Shown here: positions 9,851 through 18,934 of the stretch, one piece after another
Layout: each line of letters opens with the position of its first letter
Numbering within the stretch: the stretch's first letter is position 1
NCBI RefSeq assembly: GCF_002487355.1
Contig: NZ_NTMG01000070.1
Location: 1-64,000, forward strand
DNA from: Candidatus Methanoperedens sp. BLZ2
GTDB lineage: Archaea > Halobacteriota > Methanosarcinia > Methanosarcinales > Methanoperedenaceae
Direction of reading: 5' to 3'
DNA length: 64,000 bases
Notes under the pieces: model-generated
Database searches by the model: none
Told to the model about the DNA's origin: nothing
The model's input: only the letters and a program-made list of their open reading frames with translations
Program-made: the position numbers and the translations under genes

Positions 9851-9899
9851 AAAATACAGCTAGTAATATTTAAAATAATTGGAGCAAACGGATGTTTTT

Positions 9900-11243
9900 A
9901 TGGATTTAGAAGGGTATGCAAAAGAGTTTTTAAAAAAAGGTGAGAATGAAATTGATACCAAGAATAAACTTGTTGATAGAATCCTCGAAATTAAAACTAT
10001 ATCAAGAGTAAAAGCTAAACAAATTGCTGAAGCCATTTTAATTGAAGCAAAAACTACTCTCAATGTGGAAGGTGATGTGTTGACTTCAACTCTATCTGGT
10101 GTCTGCATGGGTGAATTTGGAGTGGGATCTCGTGGAAAAGGTGATTTTCACGTTCATGAGCAGATTGCTGAAATAATTGGAAAAACTAACGCAGTTATCG
10201 ATTCATCTCATTTAGATGATGCAGGAGTCATGAAATTGGATGATGGAAAATATATACTTATGACAGTCGATGGAATGCACTCAAGACTCAGTGACTTTCC
10301 GTTTTTAGCTGGTTTTCATGACGCACGAGCAGCCCTTCGAGATATTTATGTTATGGGTTCGCATCCGATTGCTCTATTTTCAGATATCCATGTTGCAGAT
10401 GATGGGGATGTCGCCAAGATTTTCGATCACATTGCTGGAATTACAGCGATATCAAAGTTAACAGGTGTGCCGTTGATTACTGGTAGTACACTTCGTATAG
10501 GAGGAGATGTTGTAATTGGTACAAGAATGAGCGGATGTGTTGGCGCATTGGGGGTCGCGGCAAATTTGACTCCTCGCAAGTTTGCGCAAGAAGGAGATGT
10601 CATTTTAATGACGGAAGGATCAGGAGGTGCTACAATTTCGACAACGGCTCTTTATAATGGAATGCATGAAGTGGTAAACGAAACTCTTAATGTTAAGTTC
10701 TTCGATGCATGCAGATCCTTAATCAATTCTAATTTGATATCAAAAATTCACGCAATGACCGATATTACCAATGGTGGAATACGCGGAGACGCAAGTGAAA
10801 TATCAAAAATTGCCGGAGTGAAACTTGTCTTTGATGATAATAAATTGCGCCGACTTGTCAATGATCGAGTACTGGAGATGCTCGAAAAACTTGAAATTGA
10901 TTATCTTGGTGTTTCTTTGGATGCACTTTTAATCATCGCAAGACCGGAGTATGCCAATGAAATTATAGAATGCATTAGAAAGCAGGATGTAGAAATTGAT
11001 ATCGTTGGAAGAGTTGAGGAAGGCAAAGGAGTGGAAATTATTATTAATGATGATGTTCATGACTTGACACCACGGTTTAGAGAATCTGCGTATACTCCCA
11101 TAAAAAAAGTAATTGGTGAAAATACGCCTGAGGACTTTGATTATATGAAAAGCCAAATTAATTATGCTGCGAAGATGTCTATTGAAAAAAGAGAACGTGT
11201 GATAGAGCAGATAAGGGATAAAATATCAAGCTATAAGAATTGA
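9900..11243 (+). CDS. AIR synthase-related ATP-binding protein (PurM/HypE/SelD fold)
   Basis: This ~447-residue protein contains a PurM-type N-terminal ATPase fold (about residues 90-230: LDDAGVMKLDD, then TVDGMHSRL and the glycine-rich loop) and the C-terminal AIRS domain (GDVILMTEGSGGATI, residues ~235-400). PurM, HypE, SelD and ThiL share this fold. A 90-residue N-terminal helical domain rich in Lys and Glu precedes it, so it is not a canonical PurM. ATG 9900 is preferred; a TTG at 9879 lies in the same frame. Its position after cooT suggests a metal-centre or hydrogenase-like maturation role, which is inference only. Confidence 0.75.
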   Translation: MDLEGYAKEFLKKGENEIDTKNKLVDRILEIKTISRVKAKQIAEAILIEAKTTLNVEGDVLTSTLSGVCMGEFGVGSRGKGDFHVHEQIAEIIGKTNAVIDSSHLDDAGVMKLDDGKYILMTVDGMHSRLSDFPFLAGFHDARAALRDIYVMGSHPIALFSDIHVADDGDVAKIFDHIAGITAISKLTGVPLITGSTLRIGGDVVIGTRMSGCVGALGVAANLTPRKFAQEGDVILMTEGSGGATISTTALYNGMHEVVNETLNVKFFDACRSLINSNLISKIHAMTDITNGGIRGDASEISKIAGVKLVFDDNKLRRLVNDRVLEMLEKLEIDYLGVSLDALLIIARPEYANEIIECIRKQDVEIDIVGRVEEGKGVEIIINDDVHDLTPRFRESAYTPIKKVIGENTPEDFDYMKSQINYAAKMSIEKRERVIEQIRDKISSYKN

Positions 11244-11259
11244 ATATGATAGTTCATAT

Positions 11260-13278
11260 TTAATTTATCCAAGTTTCCTCGAATCGACTTACAAGATTTT
11301 TTCCAATTGTGGAATCTGTTGAAACGATTTCAAAGGATTCATTAGTTAATTTTTTTGTTACTCCATTTTCATCCTTTTTTATTCTTGAAAAAATAACTGC
11401 ATCATCAATAATAATCATAGCATTACATCTTTCTTTAGAATAACATTTACATATATCATTAAACTTTATATTATTTTTCCTTCCTCGTTCTTCAAAATAT
11501 TCTTTCGCCACATTAATACATAATATTAATTCTTCCTTAAAATTTTTATTAATATGTGCTTTATCGATAATGTTTTTTGGTGCATTTGGTGATATGAATA
11601 GAACTCTCCAATCAAACTGTTGACGTGATTTTTTTTCAAGAATCTTGTCTATGAAAGGATAATTTTCTCTATCGAATAATTTTCTATTTTTTCTCCCAAA
11701 AATCCATAATCTATGTTGAGATAGTTCTAAAATGGTTTTATATAGATCATGAGTTTCAAATCCTTTTGAAAAGTGAATTGTTGGGGTTCTATAACAATTT
11801 GAACATACATTATTTTGTATTGATTCAATAACATTTCGAATGTTAGCAGGATATACATAGGATTGGTATATATTTCGGCGACCATTCTCAGTCCTTACCA
11901 TTAATTCATCATTTATACCGTCATCAATTAATAGCTCTACTCGACTATTTTCATCTTTAAGATTTAATAAAATAATATTTTTCCCAGTAGTTATTCTTAT
12001 AGTCTTATTGTCGTTCTTCATTTCAATTTCAGCTTTTTTTGCCAAACCTTCACCATAGTTCTGTTTCAGAAAGTCTAAGAGTTTTAAATTATTTTTTCTT
12101 ATAATATCATCCCAACAAAACAATTCTACAGAATTCATCAGAAGTTTTTCTTTTTTTTCATTTAAATTATGGGACATATTTTCCCAAATATAATAAAAAT
12201 GTTTTTTCCATCTTCTATATGTTTCCGTCTCCCCTTTGTTGGTTTTATTTCGCACCATTAACATTGGACATCGTCCGCCAATCGATTCACCTTGATTTTC
12301 AACTTTATACATTGGATATGTTTCAATAAATGCAAAATCATGAGTAATGATAAGAAATACCGGCGGAAGAAAGTCATATAATCTAAATTCAACATTCGGA
12401 TTGGTCGCATTTATTATCCCATTTTCATTTTCTGCATTTAAGTCAAAATTTTCTGTATTGATTACTAATTTTATTAAGTTTGTTCCAAAAAATGTTAAAT
12501 CAGAATTATTATCTAATTTTATACGCTTATCGTTTTCCACTTTAATATTTTGTATATTTAATTTATATTTCAGGGACTGTTCTAAAAGGTTTTTGAGTCT
12601 GCTATAATCCCTGTCTAGAATTTCGTTCCAATTAAATAAAATTCTTAAATTTTTTAGATTTTCTATTGAACTCTTAATATTATGAATAAGTGGATGTTGT
12701 GGTTCTAGTTTTTCTCTAAGTTTCGCTCCTTCTGAGTCAGGAGATAATATAAGAACCTTTAATTTACATTTATTTTTCAAATTTCCAAATAATGAAAATA
12801 TCGTTTCTCCAATCATTGGGCCGTTCTTGGAAAAAAAATCCATTGCTGCAACACAAGAAATAAGAATTTCCCCATCATTATTTTTACGTGAACATTCTCT
12901 TTTAATTTCCTTGATAATCTTATCTTCAAAGCGTTTATCTTCAAAGCGTTTAGTTTGAATGTTATTGACATGTCGCACAAAAATATCATTAATACCTATA
13001 TCATTTGCACTTTTGATAACACTAAATCCATCTTTTATTTGTTCTGACACCTCAATAATTTTTTTCCATAATGAAACATAAGGCAACTTATCAAAAATAA
13101 TCACTAATCCTGAAACGGTTAATGCTATTCCCAGTTTTTCGAACAATTTTACATTTACAAATGATACCGAAAGTGGTTCGAGTAAAAAATGTTCTAAATT
13201 TATATCGTTAAAAAATAAGACAATTCCACTAACGACACACAACAACCCTTTCTTATTTGTAGATAAATCTATTCCCAT
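11260..13278 (-). CDS. Large membrane-anchored protein of unknown function with LFCWD domain
   Basis: I do not recognise this 672-residue protein. Two hydrophobic segments lie near the N-terminus (about residues 8-24 and 40-57), so the bulk is probably cytoplasmic and anchored. The middle (residues ~110-370) has alternating strands such as EILISCVAAMDFF and LKVLILSPDSEGAKL that resemble the phospholipase D-like or STAND-associated effector folds, but no HKD motif is visible. The inserted LFCWD domain is at residues 386-471. A later part (FSKGFETHDLYKTIL, then RLWIFGRKNRKLF) repeats a similar sensory-type fold. ATG 13278 is preceded by AAGGA. Codon use is more AT-rich than its neighbours, suggesting acquisition. 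Confidence 0.7.
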   Translation of the reverse strand: MGIDLSTNKKGLLCVVSGIVLFFNDINLEHFLLEPLSVSFVNVKLFEKLGIALTVSGLVIIFDKLPYVSLWKKIIEVSEQIKDGFSVIKSANDIGINDIFVRHVNNIQTKRFEDKRFEDKIIKEIKRECSRKNNDGEILISCVAAMDFFSKNGPMIGETIFSLFGNLKNKCKLKVLILSPDSEGAKLREKLEPQHPLIHNIKSSIENLKNLRILFNWNEILDRDYSRLKNLLEQSLKYKLNIQNIKVENDKRIKLDNNSDLTFFGTNLIKLVINTENFDLNAENENGIINATNPNVEFRLYDFLPPVFLIITHDFAFIETYPMYKVENQGESIGGRCPMLMVRNKTNKGETETYRRWKKHFYYIWENMSHNLNEKKEKLLMNSVELFCWDDIIRKNNLKLLDFLKQNYGEGLAKKAEIEMKNDNKTIRITTGKNIILLNLKDENSRVELLIDDGINDELMVRTENGRRNIYQSYVYPANIRNVIESIQNNVCSNCYRTPTIHFSKGFETHDLYKTILELSQHRLWIFGRKNRKLFDRENYPFIDKILEKKSRQQFDWRVLFISPNAPKNIIDKAHINKNFKEELILCINVAKEYFEERGRKNNIKFNDICKCYSKERCNAMIIIDDAVIFSRIKKDENGVTKKLTNESFEIVSTDSTIGKNLVSRFEETWIN
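11866..12123 (-). other. Second copy of the LFCWD...NIY domain
   Basis: Eighty-six codons encode LFCWDDIIRKNNLKLL through ENGRRNIY. Alignment with the copy in cdc48 needs only one gap and gives about 40 percent identity by eye. It lies between a leucine-rich helix ending EKKEKLLMNS and the unrelated C-terminal half of the host protein. The reading frame stays open through the whole host gene, as in cdc48. Together the two copies show a domain that moves between genes while preserving frame. Confidence 0.8.
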
Positions 13279-13467
13279 TTTCTTTTCCTTAATCGTCCGT
13301 CTTTGCAATGTTTGATGTTTAAGTTAAATATTAATCTTATCTTTTAATTTTAATTGGATTAAAAAGATTTAACAACAATGATTTTCATAAAACTATAGGA
13401 AAACCAATTAATTACTGAAAAGATTTAATATTATTAAACCTAACAGAGGTCAAGGAGAAAAGCATAA

Positions 13468-14481
13468 ATGAAGAAAGCAAAAGTTGCAGTTAATGGTTAT
13501 GGCACGGTTGGAAAACGTGTAGCTGACGCTGTAAGTTTACAGGATGACATGGAATTAATTGGAATAGGGAAAACACGTTTGGATTTTCAAGCCCAAATTG
13601 CTTCCAATAAGGGTTATAAAATATATCTATCCGAAACCGAACAGAAAAAGAAATCAAATGAAACATCTCTCGAAGTAAGTGGCGGGTTGGGCGAGATGAT
13701 CAATGAAGCGGATATTGTTGTGGATTGCACTCCTGATGGCATTGGAGAAAAAAATAAACCTTTGTATGAAAAAGCTGGAATAAAAGCTATATGGCAGGGT
13801 GGAGAAGATCATGAAATTGCAGATTTTTCATTTAATGCGTTCGCTAATTATGATGAGGCACTTGGAAGAGAGTTTACAAGGGTAGTTTCATGTAATACTA
13901 CTGGTTTGACACGGGTTCTTTATTTATTGGATAAAGCCTTTGAAGTTGAGAAAGCAAGAGTTACATTAATTCGTAGAGCTGCTGATCCCAATGATATAAA
14001 AACAGGGCCAATAAATGCCATCGTGCCAGATATAGAAATGCCTTCACATCATGGGCCTGATGTACAAACAATATTACCGCATATAAATATTGCAACTGTA
14101 GCTTTAAAAGTGCCGACAACGTTAATGCACGTCCATGCAGTAAACCTGAAATTGAATAATAAATGTTCAGTAAATGATATAATCGATGTTTTGAATAATT
14201 CATCCAGAATGAGATTGATAAATGGGAAGTCAGGAATTAAATCTACAGCCCAGATTTTTGAGTTAGGAAGAGACTTGGGAAGACCACGAAATGACATGTG
14301 GGAGAATAATATTTGGAAAGATTCAATCAGTATCTACGACGATGAAGCATATTTCTTCCAGGCAATTCATCAAGAATGTGTTACTGTGCCTGAAAATATA
14401 GATGCTATTCGTGCAATGATGAAAATTGAAACGGATGGCGAAAAATCTATAAAGAAAACAAATAAATCCCTTGGGATTTAA
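13468..14481 (+). CDS. gap: Glyceraldehyde-3-phosphate dehydrogenase, archaeal type II
   Basis: This NAD(P)-dependent enzyme converts glyceraldehyde 3-phosphate to 1,3-bisphosphoglycerate, acting in archaeal glycolysis or gluconeogenesis. The N-terminal VNGYGTVGKRVADAV is the dinucleotide-binding loop and Cys142 in VVSCNTTGL is the catalytic thiol. The length of 337 residues is normal. A ribosome binding site AGGAGA lies 9 bases before the ATG. It is divergent from the large unknown gene, with a 189-base AT-rich promoter region between them, and converges with thiC, the stop codons being only 5 bases apart. Confidence 0.95.
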   Translation: MKKAKVAVNGYGTVGKRVADAVSLQDDMELIGIGKTRLDFQAQIASNKGYKIYLSETEQKKKSNETSLEVSGGLGEMINEADIVVDCTPDGIGEKNKPLYEKAGIKAIWQGGEDHEIADFSFNAFANYDEALGREFTRVVSCNTTGLTRVLYLLDKAFEVEKARVTLIRRAADPNDIKTGPINAIVPDIEMPSHHGPDVQTILPHINIATVALKVPTTLMHVHAVNLKLNNKCSVNDIIDVLNNSSRMRLINGKSGIKSTAQIFELGRDLGRPRNDMWENNIWKDSISIYDDEAYFFQAIHQECVTVPENIDAIRAMMKIETDGEKSIKKTNKSLGI

Positions 14482-14486
14482 GATTA

Positions 14487-15758
14487 CTATCTGAACTCCC
14501 TCATTATTTTTATCGCACAAAAATCCCCGCACATGGTACATGGTCCCTCTTTTGGGGATAATTCTCTTGCCCTGCCGCTGTCAATAGCATATTTCATCTG
14601 TCCTTCCCAGTCCAGATTTGCCCGTTTTTTAGCAAGGCTCCTGTCCCTTTCATCAGGCCCGTATTTGATGGAGTCGCCAATATGTGCTGCTATCTTAAAA
14701 GCAATGAGACCTTCCCGAACCTGTTCCGGGCATGGAAGACCAAGGTGCTCGGATGGAGTTATATAACAGAGGTAATCAGCACCAGCACCGCTTGCCAGGC
14801 TTGCTCCAATGCTTCCTGCAATATGATCATACCCGACAGCAACATCAGTAGGAAGCGGCCCTGCAACAAAGAGAGGATGATCAGATTGTTTTTTATGGAA
14901 CCTGACATACTCGGCTATCATGTCAGCACTGACATGCCCGCCCATTCCTTCTATTATTACCTGGATACCTGCATCATTTGCAATTTTTGCAAGTTTTACA
15001 TTCTGTTTGATCTCTGCGATCTGTGCTTTATCCCTTTTATCGTGAATGCATCCGCTTCGCATGGTATTGCCAAGTGAGAGCACAATATCATGTTGCCTGA
15101 GGATCTCCAGGACCTCCTCAAAATTCGAAACAAAAGGGTTTTCACAATCATTAAGCATCATGTAGGCGCTTGTTATCGATCCGCCTTTTGATACAACACC
15201 CATTATGCGTTTTTCTTTTTTCATTATGCCGAGTGTCTTTCTATCGATACAGTGAAGCACAAAAGAACTGATACCTTCACCAGCCTGCTGTTTTAAGTTC
15301 CTGATGAAATCATCACAATTAATGTTCCCAAGACCTTTTTCTGCCGCTGCCTGGTAAATCGGGACAGTTGTTATGGGAAGAGTTGTATTCTCCATTACCG
15401 ACTTTCGAATATGGGAAATATTCCCGCCCATGGAAAGATCAGTTATCGTGTCAGTGCCATACATCTGGGCAATGCGTGCTTTTTTAATCTCTTCAGCCGG
15501 ATCGATTTTTAAGGTAGATGTGCCTAAATTCACATTGACTTTTGTTGACAGGCCTTTACCAATGCCAACGGATATATTCCCTTTTTTGTTTTTATTATTC
15601 CCTCTATTATTCCCTCTGGTCATTATTACGATACTTCCATTTGAAATACGCGAAATAAGGGTATCGATATTGATATTTTCAGTCCTTGCGACCGCTTCCA
15701 TTTGTTGTGTTGCTATTCCATCCCTTGCATGTTCAATCTGAGTCTTCATATTCTTCAT
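14487..15758 (-). CDS. thiC: Phosphomethylpyrimidine synthase (ThiC)
   Basis: ThiC rearranges aminoimidazole ribotide into the HMP pyrimidine of thiamine with a [4Fe-4S] cluster and SAM. The C-terminal cluster site CTMCGDFC is present, as are GGNISHIRK and GAGADYLCYITPSEH of the TIM barrel. I take ATG 15758, which overlaps the metF stop as ATGA; a longer frame upstream lies inside metF. The protein is then 423 residues, the length of archaeal ThiC. A small Asn/Gly/Lys-rich insertion (NNRGNNKNKKGN) sits before VGIGKGLSTKV. It is the last gene of a four-gene overlapping operon. Confidence 0.95.
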   Translation of the reverse strand: MKNMKTQIEHARDGIATQQMEAVARTENINIDTLISRISNGSIVIMTRGNNRGNNKNKKGNISVGIGKGLSTKVNVNLGTSTLKIDPAEEIKKARIAQMYGTDTITDLSMGGNISHIRKSVMENTTLPITTVPIYQAAAEKGLGNINCDDFIRNLKQQAGEGISSFVLHCIDRKTLGIMKKEKRIMGVVSKGGSITSAYMMLNDCENPFVSNFEEVLEILRQHDIVLSLGNTMRSGCIHDKRDKAQIAEIKQNVKLAKIANDAGIQVIIEGMGGHVSADMIAEYVRFHKKQSDHPLFVAGPLPTDVAVGYDHIAGSIGASLASGAGADYLCYITPSEHLGLPCPEQVREGLIAFKIAAHIGDSIKYGPDERDRSLAKKRANLDWEGQMKYAIDSGRARELSPKEGPCTMCGDFCAIKIMREFR

Positions 15759-16630
15759 ATTAAACCCGCCATTTCGAGCAACTTTTTCGTATGTTCGTGG
15801 TTTCCGACCGGCATAATATGCACGCCGTCGCACAATGTTCTTAATTCTTTTATTATATCAGAGGTAATTCTCATGCCTTCAACTTCAGGATATTTTGCAT
15901 CTTTTATCTGTTTGATCATATCATCAGGAACTCTTATGCCGGGAACCTTGTTGAGAAAAAGCGCGCTTCTTTCTGATCTTAAAGGTATTATCCCGGCAAT
16001 TATTTTTATTTGTTTTGATTGTTTCAATTCAATTTCACTTTTTTTTTCAATAAATTCGGAAAATCTTTTTACATCAAATACAGCCTGTGTTTGCAGAAAG
16101 CTTGCTATCTTTATTTTTTTCTTAAGTTTTAAAAGTCCTGCTTCATTCAATTCGGTATTTGTCACGGCACCCATGCAAAAATCCGTCTTTCCATCCAGTT
16201 TATTTCCTGAAAGATCAACTCCCCTGTTAAGTTCCTGTATCATTCCAAGAAGCTGCACAGAGTCAAGATCATAAACAGGTTTAGCTCCTTCATGGTCGCC
16301 TTTTGAAGGATGGTCTCCTGACATCACGAGCACATTTCTTATTCCAAGAGCAAAGGCCCCGATAAGTTCAGACTGGAGCGCAAGCCTGTTCCTGTCCCTG
16401 CAAGTGATATGCATAATGGTTTCAAGGCCTTTTTCCTGGAGGATACTGCATGCTGCAATAGGACTCATTCTCATAGCAGCCCTCTGGTTATCAGTCACAT
16501 TTACAGCATCAGCTATACCTTTTAGTAACGCAGCATCCCCTAACATCCGTGATGTATCTGTCCCTTTCGGAGGGCTGATCTCTGCTGTGATTATGAATTT
16601 TCCCGATCGTAATTTTGAAATGAAGCTCAC
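15755..16630 (-). CDS. metF: MetF-type methylene-tetrahydropterin reductase
   Basis: This 291-residue TIM-barrel flavoprotein reduces a methylene-pterin to methyl-pterin. The N-terminal FIITAEISPPKGTD carries the catalytic Glu of the family, and VMSGDHPSKGDHEG and FCMGAVTN mark the FAD-binding strands. It begins with GTG and overlaps the metV stop by four bases, so it is translated with it. Several methane-oxidising archaea carry MetF in place of, or beside, the F420-dependent Mer; whether the substrate here is H4F or H4MPT cannot be read from the sequence. Confidence 0.93.
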   Translation of the reverse strand: MSFISKLRSGKFIITAEISPPKGTDTSRMLGDAALLKGIADAVNVTDNQRAAMRMSPIAACSILQEKGLETIMHITCRDRNRLALQSELIGAFALGIRNVLVMSGDHPSKGDHEGAKPVYDLDSVQLLGMIQELNRGVDLSGNKLDGKTDFCMGAVTNTELNEAGLLKLKKKIKIASFLQTQAVFDVKRFSEFIEKKSEIELKQSKQIKIIAGIIPLRSERSALFLNKVPGIRVPDDMIKQIKDAKYPEVEGMRITSDIIKELRTLCDGVHIMPVGNHEHTKKLLEMAGLI

Positions 16631-17253
16631 GTTTTTTTCACCCTGGTTTTTTTCATGTGGTCTTTTGGCTCATGGATATTTTCAATATTTTCAAGTTTCC
16701 CGAGCTTTTTTAATCTTTCAAATATCTTATCCCAGGCGCATAAGCGTTCATCCACCTCACATTTTCCCTCAACTGCGCCGCCGCATGGTCCATTTAATAG
16801 ACTTTTCGCGCATTGGATAACAGGACATATCCCACCGTATAGCCATATAGTGCAATCTCCGCACATGCCGCATTGTTCTGTTACCACTTCATTACAACAT
16901 ACTCCTCCAAGGGATCCGGTATCAAGAGCAGGATAAACCTGCAACCCCGCAAATCCTGAGATCACAGAAACGCCTCCCCCGCATGACATTACTAAAAGTG
17001 CATCAGATTTATTAATACCCGGATTCTGTGACAATACATCATTCCATGAAGCGATACTGCAAGCAGAACTTAAAACCGTCCATCCGGTAATATTTTTTCC
17101 TGAAGCTTCAAGTTTTTTTTTCATATCCTGCACTTCAGGTTCCCCGCCAACGCGCTGTTTTTTCGCGCATTTACCGCAGCCGATTATGAAAATATTTTTT
17201 TCACTGAGCATTTGCAGGATGTCATTGAATTCTTTTTGCCTTGAAATTATCAT
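16627..17253 (-). CDS. metV: MetV-like zinc/iron-sulfur partner of MetF
   Basis: This 208-residue cysteine-rich protein belongs to the methylene-THF reductase C-terminal/MetV family that forms the MetVF complex in acetogens. Cysteine groups include IIGCGKCAKKQR near the N-terminus, VVTEQCGMCGDC and NGPCGGAVEGKCEV toward the C-terminus, consistent with zinc and iron-sulfur sites. It lies directly before metF with a GTGA overlap and two bases after the folP-like stop. It probably passes electrons to MetF or stabilises it. The role is inferred from family and position. Confidence 0.88.
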   Translation of the reverse strand: MIISRQKEFNDILQMLSEKNIFIIGCGKCAKKQRVGGEPEVQDMKKKLEASGKNITGWTVLSSACSIASWNDVLSQNPGINKSDALLVMSCGGGVSVISGFAGLQVYPALDTGSLGGVCCNEVVTEQCGMCGDCTIWLYGGICPVIQCAKSLLNGPCGGAVEGKCEVDERLCAWDKIFERLKKLGKLENIENIHEPKDHMKKTRVKKT

Positions 17254-17255
17254 TT

Positions 17256-18476
17256 TTATCTTGAGTATCTAAAAACAGTATCGTTATTCTTATTCATCAA
17301 TTCTGTCAGCATATCTGCAATTGTGGGAAGCTCTCTTACCTGGTGGCGTATTTTATTTATAAGACGTTCAACCTGGAGCTGGGTTCCTGAAATGATGAGG
17401 CTCACCGTCTGGGTTTCATGAGAAACAGCTTCGCGCGGAAGGGCTGCATCCCCGCCTCTGGCAAGCATCTCCTGCTTGATTATTAATGCTTCGGTCGTGC
17501 TTATATTATTGATCAGAATGTTCAGGATCAAGGTCTTTTTCTTCATTACATGACTTCCGGTTGAGGTCGCACCTATCGATAACATCGCTTTCTGGCAATC
17601 GTTGATATTTTTAATTTCAAGTAATTCAGCTTCAATACTTCCTGACCTGGCTGCGGGAATCCTTGCTCTTGCAGCCCGGGCAACCCTGACTGCATCTACA
17701 GTTGGCGCTACATCATGGGTTCGAATTATGTGCGCCCCGTTCCTTACTGCAATTGCAGTTGCTGCAAGGCTTCCATAAAGCCTCTCTGTTGCAGGTTTAT
17801 TCAATACATCTCCAATGAAGGATTTTCTGGATATTGCTGCCAATATTGGTTTTTTAAAAATCCTGAGTCTTTCGATATTATCAATTGTTTCATAATCATA
17901 TATCGGGAGTTTTTCAGGAGTCCATTTTCCAACAGCCGGGTCGATGATAATCGAATCCGGTGAAATTCCACAATTTTGCGCCCGTTCAATTATTCTTTCC
18001 AGTGACTCCATTATCGCATCCATTCCCACAGGGTCACCCGGAATATTATTGCTTGCCATTAAAATCACAGGGCAGGAGTATTTTCCAGCCACCTCCATCA
18101 TTTTTTCATCATTTGTGAAGCCGCTCACATCGTTTATTATTTTTGCACCGGCAACAAGCGCTTCTTCTGCAAGGTCTGAAAACATCGTGTCAACTGAAAT
18201 GGGTACAGGAATATCCGCAAGGGCACGAACAGCAGGTATCAGGCGGGAGCGTTCTTCATCTTTTGATATTCTGGCAGCAAGAGGCCATGTTGAACGTGCG
18301 CCAACGTCGATAAGATCCGCACCTTCATTTATCATTTTGAGGGCAGCATCACGGACATGAACGGCTGAAACCACGGAATTCTTATAAAAAGACTCTTTAC
18401 TGAGGTTTATTACTCCCATTATCCTTACAGGTTGATCATCCCCTACTTTCAATCCTGCAATGGTTTTTTCTATCAC
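17256..18476 (-). CDS. folP: Dihydropteroate synthase, extended form
   Basis: This enzyme joins the pterin pyrophosphate to an aminobenzoate unit. The barrel (about residues 1-265) has the N-terminal GVINLSKESFYK, ADLIDVGARSTWP and the catalytic NDVSGF and KPILAAISRKSFIG. A ~140-residue C-terminal extension with IIKQEMLARGGDAA follows, as in the long DHPS of several thermophilic bacteria. The start is GTG at 18476. It opens the operon with metV, metF and thiC, which suggests that the operon supplies and uses a pterin C1 carrier. A second, different DHPS-related gene is at 51984. Confidence 0.88.
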   Translation of the reverse strand: MIEKTIAGLKVGDDQPVRIMGVINLSKESFYKNSVVSAVHVRDAALKMINEGADLIDVGARSTWPLAARISKDEERSRLIPAVRALADIPVPISVDTMFSDLAEEALVAGAKIINDVSGFTNDEKMMEVAGKYSCPVILMASNNIPGDPVGMDAIMESLERIIERAQNCGISPDSIIIDPAVGKWTPEKLPIYDYETIDNIERLRIFKKPILAAISRKSFIGDVLNKPATERLYGSLAATAIAVRNGAHIIRTHDVAPTVDAVRVARAARARIPAARSGSIEAELLEIKNINDCQKAMLSIGATSTGSHVMKKKTLILNILINNISTTEALIIKQEMLARGGDAALPREAVSHETQTVSLIISGTQLQVERLINKIRHQVRELPTIADMLTELMNKNNDTVFRYSR

Positions 18477-18678
18477 GTTTTAACCTAATACTTTTTACAG
18501 TTATAAAAATGTAACCTTTATGTATTTATTTTTAAAAAATTCAAAACACACAAAATAGATATTCATTTATGCAGATTAAACATGATGATGCTATTTGGTA
18601 GCAATATTTTGACTAAAGCCATGAGCATAATAGAGAAACATAAATATATATACACCAATACTGATGATATTGTAGAAT

Positions 18679-18882
18679 ATGAGAAGATGTTGCCCTAATC
18701 CGAACTGCCAAAGTTCATGCCCCGAATATGCAATTAATTGCCCTTATTGTGGAACTCCGCTAAGGGGTCCCATCCCACCTCCATTCGAGCATGGTGACCA
18801 TAATCTTATATGGAACTATAATATGTTTACACATGTATCGACGTGCCAGAGATGTGGGAGAACAAAATTTGGCATGCCCTAG
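18679..18882 (+). CDS. Small zinc-ribbon protein
   Basis: A 67-residue protein with three Cys pairs: RCCPNPNCQ at the N-terminus, CPYCG at residues ~22-26, and CQRCG near the C-terminus. The spacing suggests one or two zinc ribbons, and the middle is Pro-rich (GPIPPPF). A TATA-like TAAATATATATAC lies about 35 bases before the ATG, so it has its own promoter. Nothing in the context points to a partner. It could be a nucleic-acid or protein-binding adaptor. Confidence 0.65.
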   Translation: MRRCCPNPNCQSSCPEYAINCPYCGTPLRGPIPPPFEHGDHNLIWNYNMFTHVSTCQRCGRTKFGMP

Positions 18883-18934
18883 GCGTAATTTTTTTAACCA
18901 CAAAGCTAACTATTTTTTCAATTCTGGCCATGCA

